A stretch of 64,000 nucleotides of DNA from Berkiella_A sp050252335 (GCA_050252335.1 JBFWLB010000005.1:1-64000); one strand, 5' to 3'. Shown: positions 17,147 to 27,163, counted from the stretch's first letter. Made by a program: numbers and translations. The notes: generated by a model from the letters alone, not told the origin.

Positions 17147-18601
17147 TTACCAGTTAACAATCGCTTTCAAGCCAAAACCGTTAATATCAACAGATTCTGG
17201 GAAATTCATGCGAGAGTAGTTAGCCATTAATCTTACATTGTCATTGATCCACCAGTTTAAGCCCAAGGTTGTTGCGTGGCTAGCACCAACGATTGCATTA
17301 GGATCAACACCACCTACTAAAGTAGCTGGCGCTCCCATACCTGGAGCAGGTGTAGAACCAGGGATTAAAGCAGTATTGTCAATCAAATCTAAGTAACTAT
17401 GTCTGATTGCAACTTCCCAAGCACCTTTATGCGAGCTTGGTCTAACACGTCCAAAGGTACCGCTTGCAAAATCATATTCTTTTGCTTCGCCAGTAATCAC
17501 ATAAGAAGCCATTATATAGTAGCCTTTAAACTTAAGATCGCCACCTGGTAGACGTGGATCATTAGCTAAAGGAATATTACCATCTCTATCAACTTCAGAG
17601 AACATGTATTCACCAGAAATCATCAATGGTCCAAAACGACCCGCAGCTTCAAAACCCCATGTCATAACATCTTTTGCAGAGTTTAATGGGATATTGCTAA
17701 ACAAAATAGGCGATTGTCTTGAACGAATTTCAATACCTGAACGGTAGTTAAATACGTTTGCATGATCACGTAGATCTTGATATTTACCAGCTAAACCTAA
17801 ATGGTAAACAGTATAATCATCATGCACAGGTGAGAAAGTCACACGCACACCGTATCCTAAAGGATCGCTACCTGGGTTACTGCCTAAAGGACCATTACCT
17901 GGCTGTGGATTTGCTAAGTTCACATTAGGTTGTGTTGACAATACATCACCGTATTGTGTGCTACCTGCTTCTGGTTGATAAACAGCACCAGCAACGGTAA
18001 ACATATTGCCATGCCATTCAACGTAAGCACCGATTCCGTATCCGGGTGTATCAAATGCTTGAGATGCCATGGAATTTTCCATGAAGGTAGCATCATTCAA
18101 GCTAGCCCATGATTCCAAACCAAAAGGTACACTGATTTGACCTAAAGCAAGCCAGAGGTTTTTGCAACCATTGTAACCAATGAAGGCTTCACCAAAGCTT
18201 ACATCGCCGGTGTCGCCGAATATGCTAAGAGTTCCTGGGGGATTAGCACCAGGTACACCATTACCAAAACCAACAGGTCTTCTTAAGGCACGATCTGCGA
18301 AATCAAGATCTACTTTGTAAACCCAAGCGTTACCCACGCCACCTTTGAAGGTCAAACGTGCAGAACGAATCATTGAACCACTTGGAAATTTAGAGCGGTC
18401 AGAATCACTGCCATCTAAGAAAGCTTGTGTCAAATGAAGTCTACCACCAATTTTAAACCAGTAATCTGTGTCATCTAATTCAAATACTTCTAAACCACCA
18501 TTTGAATCGACCGTCATGCCAGCTAGAACGGAACCAGACGCGAAAGCACCGAGCCCTGCGAGAGCCAACGTAGCCAGTTTACTCTTTGTCAATTTACTCA
18601 T
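17147..18601 (-). CDS. OprO/OprP-family porin
   Basis: 484-residue outer-membrane trimeric-type porin. A signal peptide (about 1-27, ending SGSVLA) is followed by a short N-terminal strand region (GGLEVFELDDTDYWFKIGGR) and an antiparallel barrel ending in a hydrophobic strand with terminal Trp (KAIVNW). The motifs FKIGGRLHLTQAFLDG, SARLTFKGGVGNAWVYKVDLDFA and GQISVPFGLESWASLND are those of the phosphate-selective porin O/P family; Coxiella P1 is a relative. Phosphate selectivity cannot be assumed, since the Arg/Lys ladder was not checked. A Pro/Gly-rich stretch near 115-130 and 215-240 marks extracellular loops. RBS GGGAG precedes the ATG. Confidence 0.88.
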   Translation of the reverse strand: MSKLTKSKLATLALAGLGAFASGSVLAGMTVDSNGGLEVFELDDTDYWFKIGGRLHLTQAFLDGSDSDRSKFPSGSMIRSARLTFKGGVGNAWVYKVDLDFADRALRRPVGFGNGVPGANPPGTLSIFGDTGDVSFGEAFIGYNGCKNLWLALGQISVPFGLESWASLNDATFMENSMASQAFDTPGYGIGAYVEWHGNMFTVAGAVYQPEAGSTQYGDVLSTQPNVNLANPQPGNGPLGSNPGSDPLGYGVRVTFSPVHDDYTVYHLGLAGKYQDLRDHANVFNYRSGIEIRSRQSPILFSNIPLNSAKDVMTWGFEAAGRFGPLMISGEYMFSEVDRDGNIPLANDPRLPGGDLKFKGYYIMASYVITGEAKEYDFASGTFGRVRPSSHKGAWEVAIRHSYLDLIDNTALIPGSTPAPGMGAPATLVGGVDPNAIVGASHATTLGLNWWINDNVRLMANYSRMNFPESVDINGFGLKAIVNW

Positions 18602-18855
18602 CTATCATTTCTCCCATAGGAATGCATAACGGTAGAAGAACTTACTTCTAAGTGAGTCCTTAGGTTACTAAAAGAAATCTTTAATCGTTGGCACACAATA
18701 TAACCCGCATCAATTACGCTTTCAATATGATTAGCCCGCGTAGCTTTTAAAAAACTAAGCATATGAGAGCAACGGCTAAGTTACCAACTGGCAATATCCT
18801 ATCAAAAAAATTTCTAATAACAAAGTAATTGAAATCTGAATGCAGAAAAATAATT

Positions 18856-21800
18856 TTATTTTTGTTCATTATTTTTCCATAAACCATCTTTTGAAAAACA
18901 AAGCCATGCCCATTGGAACCACTTTAATAAAGAAAAAGCAAGCCAAAGTGCCCAAACTAACATCAATAATCGATATACAAAAAGTGGTATAGAAAGAATC
19001 CAAACATTGGGCACACTGCTATGCACTTGATCTTGATACCATTGCAATTGATATTTAGCATCCATCATAAAGTTTGAATACACCAAACCTGTTTGAGGTG
19101 CAGACAATTGCATTTGTGGGTTGCCTAACAACCCATTAGAAATACAGAGCAGTAAACTGATAACAAAAATGGCTGTCAGTATTACAATGCTAATTTGAGA
19201 GAGCTGAAACACAACAGTATTCATTCTATAAGAATATTTACTGCGTAATTGCAGCACAATGAACCAAGCAATCACTGCAAGCGCAGAAAGAGGTGTACTC
19301 AGTGTAACGCCCAATCCTAATAGCAACCATTGCCAAGTCGCTAAAGGTGTTAAGCCTGAACGCCCTAAGGCTATTGCAATAATCACTGTTAGAAAGAGAA
19401 CTGCCCAGTAACGCACAACTGGCCCAATCTCAGGCCCTCCTAAGAAGAGGATCCACCTATCCTTACTCATATCAATTTGAGTTACATGATTAGAACTCTG
19501 ACTATTAAGCAGGATCAAAGGCGATACAAGCAATGATTTCAAAGCATCTGCAGTTTGCCATCTTAGTTTTACATTTTGTTCGCCAGGATGAATTGGAAAA
19601 TTAACTCTATTTTTTTCTAAATTGATCGCTTGACTCACGTCATTAATCAAAACATCTTGAATACTAATCGCTTCTGGTAGATCAAAATAATGCTGGCCTC
19701 CTTGGCTGCTTCGCAACATAACTTCTAATTCATATTCTGATTTGCGTTTGCCTGGAACAATCGTATAACGGCTACTATCAATGGTTAGTGTGTTGCCAGC
19801 CAATGCCTCAGGTTTAAGAACCTCAATCTCTAATTGCTCTTTGGGCCAAGGATGCCACACAGGCAACCATTGTCCGACATTACTTTGTTGGTGTATCAAA
19901 GGAATGCCTTTGAATTGCACATGCCATATCGGGCTTGCTTGTAGCTGCCAAATTTCTTTTACATTTGCTGAATCATTGGCTGACAACTGCAATAGTGGTG
20001 TGATAGGTAACTTAGTATACCAAACAGCACGCGCCTGTCCTGCTGATAATTGAATTTGCGCCTGGTTGTTTATCACCTTTACATTGGATGAAAGTATTTT
20101 TTCATCTTTTAGTAAAGGAATAGAAATATGAATAACGCCACTTTGTGGAGAGATACGATTTATTTCGTTCATCACTTCCCAATCAAGTCCTAAACGAATA
20201 GTTCTTGTAAGACTCACAAAAACAGGCATTTCTCTGGGGGACAGTGATTGCGAATTATCTTTCAAACTATTTTCAGTAACAACTGCTGTTCTATTAAATT
20301 GCAGCGACTGCCCTATCAATCGTTCTTCAGTTAAACCACTTACCGACCAAGCTTCAGACTTATCTATATCTACAGAAACCATTTTAGGCACTAGGCTAAA
20401 AGCTATTTCAAATTGTGGCGCAGTATCTACCTTGCCAGACATTAGAATTTCATGCGTTCCTTTCTCAAGATATATCCATAAATGTCCTTGCTCATCTTTC
20501 TTCAAAGCACTTGCAGAATGACCATCCACTAAAATAGTGTCTAACCCCCACCCTTTCTCATGATGCGGCAAAGGTACAGCAACGGCTTCTACTGCTTGAA
20601 TCATTAAACGCACCGTTAAAAGTCCTGATTGAATGCTGATATGTGCTTTCTGATAGTCAGCACAATTTGGCATGCATTTCGGTGCTTGCAACAAATAATC
20701 GCGTAATTCCTGCAAGGTTGTAGGGTCAGGCACCTCTGCAGATGCATCCTGCATAGGAAGCGCATTCAAAACAAGCATTATGAAGGGAATAACAAATACA
20801 TTGGCCACAGAGCCACCCAACATACCACTTTTCGAACGCCCATCTTCTTGTTGATCTTTCTTGTAACGCGCATAAACAGCACGCGTTAACCCCACAATCA
20901 ATCCTAACACCAAAAAGACTTGTATAAATTTCATAATAGATACTATCCAAGCTGGCATAATCCATAAACGAATTGTTTGATCACTGCTAACAGGCCCTTG
21001 CCAATTCATCTCAATGCCTTGCCATGCCCAATGAGGGACACCTGGGCCAGTTTGTATTTTGGCATTGGGATCATAAGTCTTCATTGCCTCTTGTCTTACT
21101 TTAGGCAAAACACTTTCTACTGTTGATTTCATAGCTTGCATGGGTGCGCTCATGATCTCTCGTGCATCACTCAACGCGCCGCCTACCATGTTGCTACTGT
21201 CTGCCATACCTTCCATGACCAATGCTTTACTTCGATCACTTTGGGGCTGTACCCAAGTATCCGGTGGGTTTAATTGAGGGTATACCGCAGTTTGTAATTG
21301 CGTCGCGATAAAAGGTATTGCAATTACCATCAATACAAATAAAAAGAATACCGTATATCCCTTCACCCAGAGCATTGCAGCCCCTTCAGGAATCACACGT
21401 AGTACACCTAAACCTGCAAGCACCGCAAGCCAACTATAAACCGGTGCTGATGGCTCTTGATAAGTCAGTACGAGAGTAAGCAATGCAAACAATCCCCATC
21501 GCACACCTAATAATTTAAAAACAGACAAGCCAATCAGTAACACCAAAAACAAATCTAATAAATTCCAATTTCTTAACCAGGCATTGCTTACTTTATCAAC
21601 CCCCATGACATTCAACAGTTTCCATCCTGGCGGTAAATGAAGAATGGTCTTTAATTGATTGACATCACGATGCCAACCAATAGCAGGTATTTGTTGTGTA
21701 CGAGACGCTAAACGACTCATTGCTAACAAATGAATATAACCGTTTCGTATTTCAACCCCAGGTTGTTGATTATCTGGCAAAGTCGTAATCAACTGATCTT

Positions 21801-22980
21801 CACCATTGATCGTCACACGTCCTAATTGTAAGGGGGGCAATAAACTTAAACGCCAATTCTCTTCAATCACACCATTAAGCTGATCTCTAAAGGTCATTCC
21901 TTTGCCATCAAAATCTAACCAAGCCTCACGAGTCAATTGCAGATTTTCACCACGCTCTGATATTTTACCTCTTTGCTTTTCTTCTAAAGACAGACTTAAA
22001 CCTTCCTTCATTAAATAACTGGGATATTGACGCCATTCTCCTGGCATATCTGTTTGGCTAGGGTCGATGCTGATAGCGTCTTTTACCTCCACCTGGCGAA
22101 ATTCAGGTTTTGCTTCAAAAGACCAAACTTCTTCTGTTGGCCAATCTGCGCCAGAAGATACATATTCAAAATGATTCGATTGATGAAGATAGCGACTATT
22201 AATATAAATATCCCAAGTGCCTGGCCTTACTTGTAAGCGCAGTTGCCCATTTTCCTCAAGGCGCGCCGGCAAAGAGGTATTGATATTGATGGGCAACATT
22301 TGATCACTAATAACAGGCCCTATAAGCGCTTCTCGCTCTTTGCCTGTTACTTTAATACGCAGTAATGATAAGTTTTCTTGTGGTATTGCATCACGCAGTT
22401 TTCTATATACTTTAATACTTAAGCTATCTGTTTCTTCTTTAATACCTTTCTCTATCGTGGCTCTTTTTAACCATAAATAACCCGTTTTATCTCTATCAAT
22501 AGCGGTCATCTTGCTTTGATTCAAAGATAAATGCACCAAAGCAATAGATTGAGGAATGGCTAATCTTTCTGGTGTTTGATTAAAATTAAATTTGCCTTCA
22601 ATTTGATAAGCGCCTTTCTGCAAATAAATAAAAGGTCTACCATTTATTTCCACAACAGATAATAACTGCTTGCCTAGTTTTACCTCTAAGGGCCAATATT
22701 GCCTTTCACCTGGCAACATGAGCCAACCATCCTGATACAAAATGCCTTTTTGCACGAAATCTGCTTGTGTTTGTGCAATATTCAATTGAAGCTCTGCCGG
22801 CCAATCACATAAAAACTTATTGTCTTGATTAAAAGGGCGAGGACAAACTCTATCCTCATAGCCCTTTAACACCCAACCTGTCCAGGGTTTCAGTTCATCA
22901 GGGATCACATCTTGTGACCATGCTACCACTTGAAAAAAACAAGTGAATATTATCAAAAATCCCTTTACCCAATTGAACAT
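18856..22980 (-). CDS. giant membrane protein of unknown function with internal duplication
   Basis: 1374-residue protein with signal peptide (about 1-22). Two large periplasmic beta-rich regions (about 25-480 and 770-1190) alternate with membrane blocks: about 5 helices near 470-570, one or two near 680-750, and about 6 near 1195-1365. The two periplasmic regions share a module: PFIYLQKGAYQIEGKFNF in the first and LWIYLEKGTHEILMSGKV in the second, each preceded by a two-Cys segment (CPRPF...FLCDWP and CMPNCADY). I do not recognise a named family. The layout suggests an envelope protein facing the periplasm. It stands alone, 254 bases from the OprP-like porin gene; repeat C1 lies upstream. 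Confidence 0.8.
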   Translation of the reverse strand: MFNWVKGFLIIFTCFFQVVAWSQDVIPDELKPWTGWVLKGYEDRVCPRPFNQDNKFLCDWPAELQLNIAQTQADFVQKGILYQDGWLMLPGERQYWPLEVKLGKQLLSVVEINGRPFIYLQKGAYQIEGKFNFNQTPERLAIPQSIALVHLSLNQSKMTAIDRDKTGYLWLKRATIEKGIKEETDSLSIKVYRKLRDAIPQENLSLLRIKVTGKEREALIGPVISDQMLPININTSLPARLEENGQLRLQVRPGTWDIYINSRYLHQSNHFEYVSSGADWPTEEVWSFEAKPEFRQVEVKDAISIDPSQTDMPGEWRQYPSYLMKEGLSLSLEEKQRGKISERGENLQLTREAWLDFDGKGMTFRDQLNGVIEENWRLSLLPPLQLGRVTINGEDQLITTLPDNQQPGVEIRNGYIHLLAMSRLASRTQQIPAIGWHRDVNQLKTILHLPPGWKLLNVMGVDKVSNAWLRNWNLLDLFLVLLIGLSVFKLLGVRWGLFALLTLVLTYQEPSAPVYSWLAVLAGLGVLRVIPEGAAMLWVKGYTVFFLFVLMVIAIPFIATQLQTAVYPQLNPPDTWVQPQSDRSKALVMEGMADSSNMVGGALSDAREIMSAPMQAMKSTVESVLPKVRQEAMKTYDPNAKIQTGPGVPHWAWQGIEMNWQGPVSSDQTIRLWIMPAWIVSIMKFIQVFLVLGLIVGLTRAVYARYKKDQQEDGRSKSGMLGGSVANVFVIPFIMLVLNALPMQDASAEVPDPTTLQELRDYLLQAPKCMPNCADYQKAHISIQSGLLTVRLMIQAVEAVAVPLPHHEKGWGLDTILVDGHSASALKKDEQGHLWIYLEKGTHEILMSGKVDTAPQFEIAFSLVPKMVSVDIDKSEAWSVSGLTEERLIGQSLQFNRTAVVTENSLKDNSQSLSPREMPVFVSLTRTIRLGLDWEVMNEINRISPQSGVIHISIPLLKDEKILSSNVKVINNQAQIQLSAGQARAVWYTKLPITPLLQLSANDSANVKEIWQLQASPIWHVQFKGIPLIHQQSNVGQWLPVWHPWPKEQLEIEVLKPEALAGNTLTIDSSRYTIVPGKRKSEYELEVMLRSSQGGQHYFDLPEAISIQDVLINDVSQAINLEKNRVNFPIHPGEQNVKLRWQTADALKSLLVSPLILLNSQSSNHVTQIDMSKDRWILFLGGPEIGPVVRYWAVLFLTVIIAIALGRSGLTPLATWQWLLLGLGVTLSTPLSALAVIAWFIVLQLRSKYSYRMNTVVFQLSQISIVILTAIFVISLLLCISNGLLGNPQMQLSAPQTGLVYSNFMMDAKYQLQWYQDQVHSSVPNVWILSIPLFVYRLLMLVWALWLAFSLLKWFQWAWLCFSKDGLWKNNEQK

Positions 22981-23010
22981 GTGATTGCTCCTGTTGTCAT
23001 AGTAACGGCC

Positions 23011-23180
23011 TTCCTCGTTCGCAAAGCGAACCTGTTCTCACTTTGTAAAGGGAGACGCTCGTACAGCTACGCTGTACGAGCAGAGGGATTTAGCTGTTTG
23101 AACTTAGCCTCCAGCATAAATCCCCCTTGCGCACTTGTCAGTGCGCGTCCCCCTTCAAAAAGTGGGATTTTTTTATTTGC
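23011..23180 (+). repeat. MITE-like repeat, family C copy 1
   Basis: About 165 bases, repeated inverted at 27611-27772. It contains palindromes GTTCGCAAAGCGAAC, GCTCGTACAGCTACGCTGTA and TTGCGCACTTGTCAGTGCGC, and ends TTCAAAAAGTGGGATT. The first palindrome is shared with family A. It fills the gap upstream of the giant membrane protein gene. Confidence 0.8.
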
Positions 23181-23216
23181 TTCCGCTCATATCAAAGAAA
23201 CACCATCCAAAAATCA

Positions 23217-24029
23217 TCAATCTAAAAACAAATCCAGTTTTAACTTAGCATTTGCATCTACTGCATATTTTGAGAAATCACTTTCACCGTGTGCACTTAA
23301 AACATCTTCATCAATAAAAAATTGACCCGTTACTTTTTGTCTTAAAATGCAAAGCGCTGCTTTAGCGACAATTTCTGGTTTGCGACTTGCTTGATAAATT
23401 TCTTTGGGGAAATTATATTGAATCGCTGCGGTTGCTATCGTTGTTTTAGGCCATAATGCATTAACGGAGATATTTGCCTCACGTAATTCTTCGCTTAAGC
23501 CTAGAACACACATGCTCATACCATATTTAGACATGGTATAAGCAAGATGATCTTTAAACCATTTGGGATTGAGATTAATGGGAGGGGACAAGATTAAAAT
23601 ATGAGGATGACTACTTTTTTTCAAATAAGGAATGGCTGCTTGTGAGGCCGCAAAGCTTGCGCGAACATTTACATCAAACATCAAATCAAAGCGTTTCATT
23701 TCTGTTTGAGTTGTGTCACTTAAACTAATGGCACTGGCATTATTAATGAGAATATCAATACCACCAAACTCTTGCGCTGCAATGCTCATTGCATGCTGAA
23801 TCGCTGCTTCATCTCTGACATCTAAAGCAAGAGCCATAACTTTGGCACCTGTCTGCGCAATTTCATCTCTCGTACTATAAATAGTGCCTTCTAATTTAGG
23901 ATGCGCTTCCGTTGTTTTACCTGTAATAATAATATTTGCGCCGGCTTTTGCTAAATGCAGTGCTATTTCTTTGCCAATACCACGACTTGACCCCGTAATG
24001 AATGCGGTCTTTCCCTGAAAGTCTTTCAC
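23217..24029 (-). CDS. short-chain dehydrogenase/reductase, HSDL2-like
   Basis: 270-residue NAD(P)-dependent oxidoreductase. Rossmann start GKTAFITGSSRGIGKEIALH; cofactor Asp/Asn region ALDVRDE and ILINNASAISL; catalytic Ser in LILSPPINLNP; Tyr-Lys pair in AYTMSKYGMSMC. The sentence NASAISLSDTTQTEMKRFD and WPKTTIATAAIQ closely follow hydroxysteroid-dehydrogenase-like 2 (HSDL2) proteins, which lie in lipid metabolism; substrate is unknown. Start: a GTG at 24027-24029 with RBS AAGGAG 7 bases upstream; an open extension to 24080 overlaps a repeat-like sequence and has no such RBS. The gene is on the same strand as, but separated by palindrome E2 from, the pilin cluster. Confidence 0.9.
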   Translation of the reverse strand: MKDFQGKTAFITGSSRGIGKEIALHLAKAGANIIITGKTTEAHPKLEGTIYSTRDEIAQTGAKVMALALDVRDEAAIQHAMSIAAQEFGGIDILINNASAISLSDTTQTEMKRFDLMFDVNVRASFAASQAAIPYLKKSSHPHILILSPPINLNPKWFKDHLAYTMSKYGMSMCVLGLSEELREANISVNALWPKTTIATAAIQYNFPKEIYQASRKPEIVAKAALCILRQKVTGQFFIDEDVLSAHGESDFSKYAVDANAKLKLDLFLD

Positions 24030-24036
24030 TCTAAAC

Positions 24037-24042
24037 TCCTTT
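24037..24042 (-). promoter_or_regulatory. ribosome binding site deciding a GTG start
   Basis: AAGGAG (minus strand) 7 bases before GTG at 24029 fixes the SDR start 17 codons inside the longest open frame. Confidence 0.85.
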
Positions 24043-24085
24043 TGATAGTATGTGCCCTTGCGGGTAAAAATCATGTGCAAAGACT

Positions 24086-24201
24086 AGAAGCCGCCTCAAA
24101 AATAGTAATTTTTCGTTCAGCCAAGGCGCAGATTCTTTGAGCAGCGCAAAAGGATCTGCAACGAAGGATCAACGAAAAATGGCATTTTTGAGGCAGCTTC
24201 T
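24086..24201. repeat. 116-base inverted-repeat element, family E copy 2
   Basis: Arms of about 31 bases (AGAAGCCGCCTCAAAAATAG onward, 24086-24117, and its near-complement 24171-24201) enclose about 53 bases. The ends match the palindrome at 14602-14640. It lies between pilX/pilY1 and the SDR gene and encodes nothing, so it looks like a small MITE. Confidence 0.8.
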
Positions 24202-24206
24202 ATAAG

Positions 24207-26177
24207 TTAATGGTTTAACTCCCGCCAAGTACGTCTACCAATTTTATCGTTTAGATCTAATTCCGTCCATGCAAATGATCCATCTGACAATCCATGCAAA
24301 ACTAAACTCGGTTGTTTAAACCCTTGAGAGAAGATAAGAGGCGCTCCCACAAATCTAAAAGACGAGGAAGAAGCAGATTGGGAGAATAGTCTTTGATAGT
24401 TAGCCTGAGCACAGGTTTTTGATGAACGCATATCTTTGGCAATCAACTGATTACCTTCTGAGATAATAAATAACTGCTTGTTTTGGACAAGTGGATATGT
24501 ATGCACATGCCCAATGGGCACATACCAATTCTCAGTCTCTACACTGCTAGAATAATCAGCCAATTTCAAAGTAGAAAAAAGATAAGGTGCTTTTCCTAAG
24601 TGCTCATCTTTATCCCAAATGTTAATCAAATAGTGCTGAGTATCATTAGAATATTTTGCAAGAAAGCTAATTAAAAATCCTTGTTCAGGATGCAGAACAA
24701 TCTTAGGTTGAGATAAAATTTCTCCTGATATACTCCTCACAGATGAATCTTCGGTGTTGTTGGCTTTGTGTATCTCACATGGGTATACACCATTATCATT
24801 CATTGAGAAGAGAAGTGAATGCCTTATAAATCCACCGCTTTGCAAAAACGGATTCTCTACATCAAATTTCCACAGTCTACCCAAATTATCGCCCGCATAC
24901 AGATAATCAACATAACCTCTGGATTTTGAGTCAATGGCTGTCATAGCTGAAAATTGAACTGGCCTTTTGCAAGTTGCATTCTTATTTTTTATGGGTATAC
25001 CCTTATCCTGAGATACAACGCCTGTTTTAAAATTGATCATTTTAAAACCAGCAGATAAATGATTAGCATCTAAACAAGCTGCTTGAGCTAAGATAAGATA
25101 CCAAACATTATCAGCCATACGAGAAAGAGTCGGCAAACTGAAAAAGCCATGCGGATCGTCTAAAGTCCATAAAAGATTTAACTGCTTCTGTGCTATAGCA
25201 CCAGACAATACAGAGGTTAGCTCCATGCAAAATACTGCTTGGCGCTTAGCACCGACTATACCAACCAATACAGAATGCCATTTATTATCATAGAAAATAT
25301 CTGTGTGCATTAGCTCTGGCGCTAAAAAAACCTCTCTACTTTCTTCCTCTTCTTCAGCGACTAATGTGCTAAATAGGCTTTTCAAATCAAAATCAATACG
25401 TGATTGCCCTGTCTCAAGTTCAAAAACATGCAAATGATATTCGCCATCTATTTGATAAACGAGAGGAGATCTACCCATCTGTTTTTGAGAAAAATCAGAA
25501 TATTTTTCCGCATGCATAGCATTTTCAGGTGGATGTGGCCTACTCCTTGTCCACGGCCAATGGTCTGGAAAAGGGAAATCAGGCTGCCCTACTAAAATAG
25601 CTTGAGATACTGGCTTGGGTAATGCTCTTTGCCACAATCGTTGTACCCTTGGGCTTGCGTCTCCCTGAGTATATCCCAAACGTGTTGCCTTAATATCATT
25701 TTTCTCTGTTGTATGTGAGGAAACCGTTTGCACAATTACAGGTTCTGTATCTAAAGAAGCAGAACGAATTGCGACTACTGATTGTAAATGTGTTTGCGCA
25801 CCATTTAATTCTTTTTGCTGAACATCCAGCTGATAATATACTACCCCCTGACGCTCTCCAAATTCTAAAGTATCCGCAACAAACTGCAATTTCTCAGCAT
25901 GTGCCATATTATCTTTAAGAGCGCTATTTTCAAATTCCCAAGCTTCTTGCAATATTTCATTTTCTAGTCTTTGCAAAGACTCTTCAGCACTCACAAAATT
26001 CAGAACTTCATTTTGATAATTTCTAGTAATTTTGGTTTGTAGCACACTTGTTTCTAAAGAGATCATGACTATCATGCTCACAATAAGGGACAACAATAAT
26101 ACCACGATGAGCACATGACCAGATATTTTTTTCCTGTCTATGCTGCAGATCGTATTGCCCACTCTTGTGTCCACCAT
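24207..26177 (-). CDS. PilX-PilY1 fusion, type IV pilus minor pilin/adhesin
   Basis: 656-residue protein joining two pilus parts. Residues about 15-140 look like PilX: a helix (SGHVLIVVLLLSLIVSMIVM) after a short leader, then QTKITRNYQNEVLNFVSAEE. Residues about 190-650 resemble the C-terminal beta-propeller of PilY1: YLYAGDNLGRLWKFDV is the family signature, and the preceding DSKSRGYVD is a degenerate form of the calcium loop. In most bacteria these are two genes, PilY1 alone being over 1000 residues. Together they prime pilus assembly and bind surfaces. The gene overlaps pilW by 40 bases. No stop or frameshift is seen at the join. The fusion call is mine and moderately sure. Confidence 0.78.
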   Translation of the reverse strand: MVDTRVGNTICSIDRKKISGHVLIVVLLLSLIVSMIVMISLETSVLQTKITRNYQNEVLNFVSAEESLQRLENEILQEAWEFENSALKDNMAHAEKLQFVADTLEFGERQGVVYYQLDVQQKELNGAQTHLQSVVAIRSASLDTEPVIVQTVSSHTTEKNDIKATRLGYTQGDASPRVQRLWQRALPKPVSQAILVGQPDFPFPDHWPWTRSRPHPPENAMHAEKYSDFSQKQMGRSPLVYQIDGEYHLHVFELETGQSRIDFDLKSLFSTLVAEEEEESREVFLAPELMHTDIFYDNKWHSVLVGIVGAKRQAVFCMELTSVLSGAIAQKQLNLLWTLDDPHGFFSLPTLSRMADNVWYLILAQAACLDANHLSAGFKMINFKTGVVSQDKGIPIKNKNATCKRPVQFSAMTAIDSKSRGYVDYLYAGDNLGRLWKFDVENPFLQSGGFIRHSLLFSMNDNGVYPCEIHKANNTEDSSVRSISGEILSQPKIVLHPEQGFLISFLAKYSNDTQHYLINIWDKDEHLGKAPYLFSTLKLADYSSSVETENWYVPIGHVHTYPLVQNKQLFIISEGNQLIAKDMRSSKTCAQANYQRLFSQSASSSSFRFVGAPLIFSQGFKQPSLVLHGLSDGSFAWTELDLNDKIGRRTWRELNH

Positions 26178-27160
26178 TTCCGTATCAACTTATCCTTTGG
26201 CATCACATCGATGTCCTTGTGCTTATACATAGTCGGTATACTTTGTGCATCTTCTACAGAACTCAATAAAAGACTGATACGTACAGCATTTATTTTGTGC
26301 TCAGGTTTCCACATAGCTTGTGGGTAATACTGCTTTGTTTCAGGGGCACAACAAAATTCTACAGACATCTCTTCTGCCCCTTCAACCAGCTCCAAGGTTC
26401 GTCCATTCAGATCAGTTGCATAAAGTGCAAAAATTGGATTGCCTTTTTGATTTTTTCTCGCGGTATCACCAATATAAATCAGCTCTGACTCTAATTTACC
26501 TAAACGCGCACTTGGAGGATAAAGCTTGCTTAATGATGACTGGTTTCCCAAATGAATATGAATATTTGTTGTACGCTGCTGTGCATGAGCATTTACATCT
26601 TTAGCAACTTTAAATACATCTATACTTTGGCAATCCGTCAAAAAAACAACATCGTCTTTGTTATAGCTTGGTTGCCCCAGAACTGAAACTTTGCCATCCT
26701 GCGCATCTTCATAATCGCTTAAAGTATAAAATTGGCGAATACGATGCATCAAAATAATATCCGTATTTTCTTTAATACGTGCTAAAGTTGCAGCTGAAAT
26801 TTTTGAATTGCGGCGTAATTTTTCTATAGTTGTTGGGTATACTGGGTGCACTCGATTGAACTCAATATCAGATTCTTTAATACCAACCCAACGTAACGCC
26901 CTGTCGGCATCTAAACGATTACAACCATAATCACCAGCGCCTCTAAACCACTGCCCTAAAAGAATAGAGGAAACTTGCATATTTTCTTGTATACGGCTTA
27001 TGCCTTGTTGATAGCTCGTTGTTTGCTTAATACTTAAAAATATATGAATTACAGATGTCGTTAACAAAGCCCCCAAACTTAAGCCAATCAGCATTTCTGT
27101 TATTGTATAGCCTTCGCATTTCCCAACAAGAAGTTTATTCACTAAACATTTCAGGTGCAT
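26138..27160 (-). CDS. pilW: PilW-like type IV pilus minor pilin
   Basis: 340-residue prepilin-like protein. The type III signal is canonical: ...CEG at residues 15-17 followed by YTITEMLIGLSLGALL, with Glu at +5 and a hydrophobic helix. The C-terminal part holds the PilW-type globular domain (GDYGCNRL near the start, with LWRGAGDYGC-like RGAGDYGC). Minor pilins PilV, PilW and PilX with PilY1 form the pilus tip primer in the inner membrane. It starts 3 bases after the pilV stop and overlaps the PilX-PilY1 gene. No FimT, FimU or PilE gene is in the window. Confidence 0.88.
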   Translation of the reverse strand: MHLKCLVNKLLVGKCEGYTITEMLIGLSLGALLTTSVIHIFLSIKQTTSYQQGISRIQENMQVSSILLGQWFRGAGDYGCNRLDADRALRWVGIKESDIEFNRVHPVYPTTIEKLRRNSKISAATLARIKENTDIILMHRIRQFYTLSDYEDAQDGKVSVLGQPSYNKDDVVFLTDCQSIDVFKVAKDVNAHAQQRTTNIHIHLGNQSSLSKLYPPSARLGKLESELIYIGDTARKNQKGNPIFALYATDLNGRTLELVEGAEEMSVEFCCAPETKQYYPQAMWKPEHKINAVRISLLLSSVEDAQSIPTMYKHKDIDVMPKDKLIRKWWTQEWAIRSAA

Positions 27161-27163
27161 TAT

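Noticed and set aside
20726..20965. 79-aa Cys-rich open frame inside the giant membrane protein
   Set aside because: Same strand, different frame of a clear gene; composition is a frame artefact.
24030..24080. N-terminal extension of the SDR protein
   Set aside because: An AAGGAG-GTG start at 24029 gives the normal Rossmann N terminus; the extension runs into repeat-like sequence.
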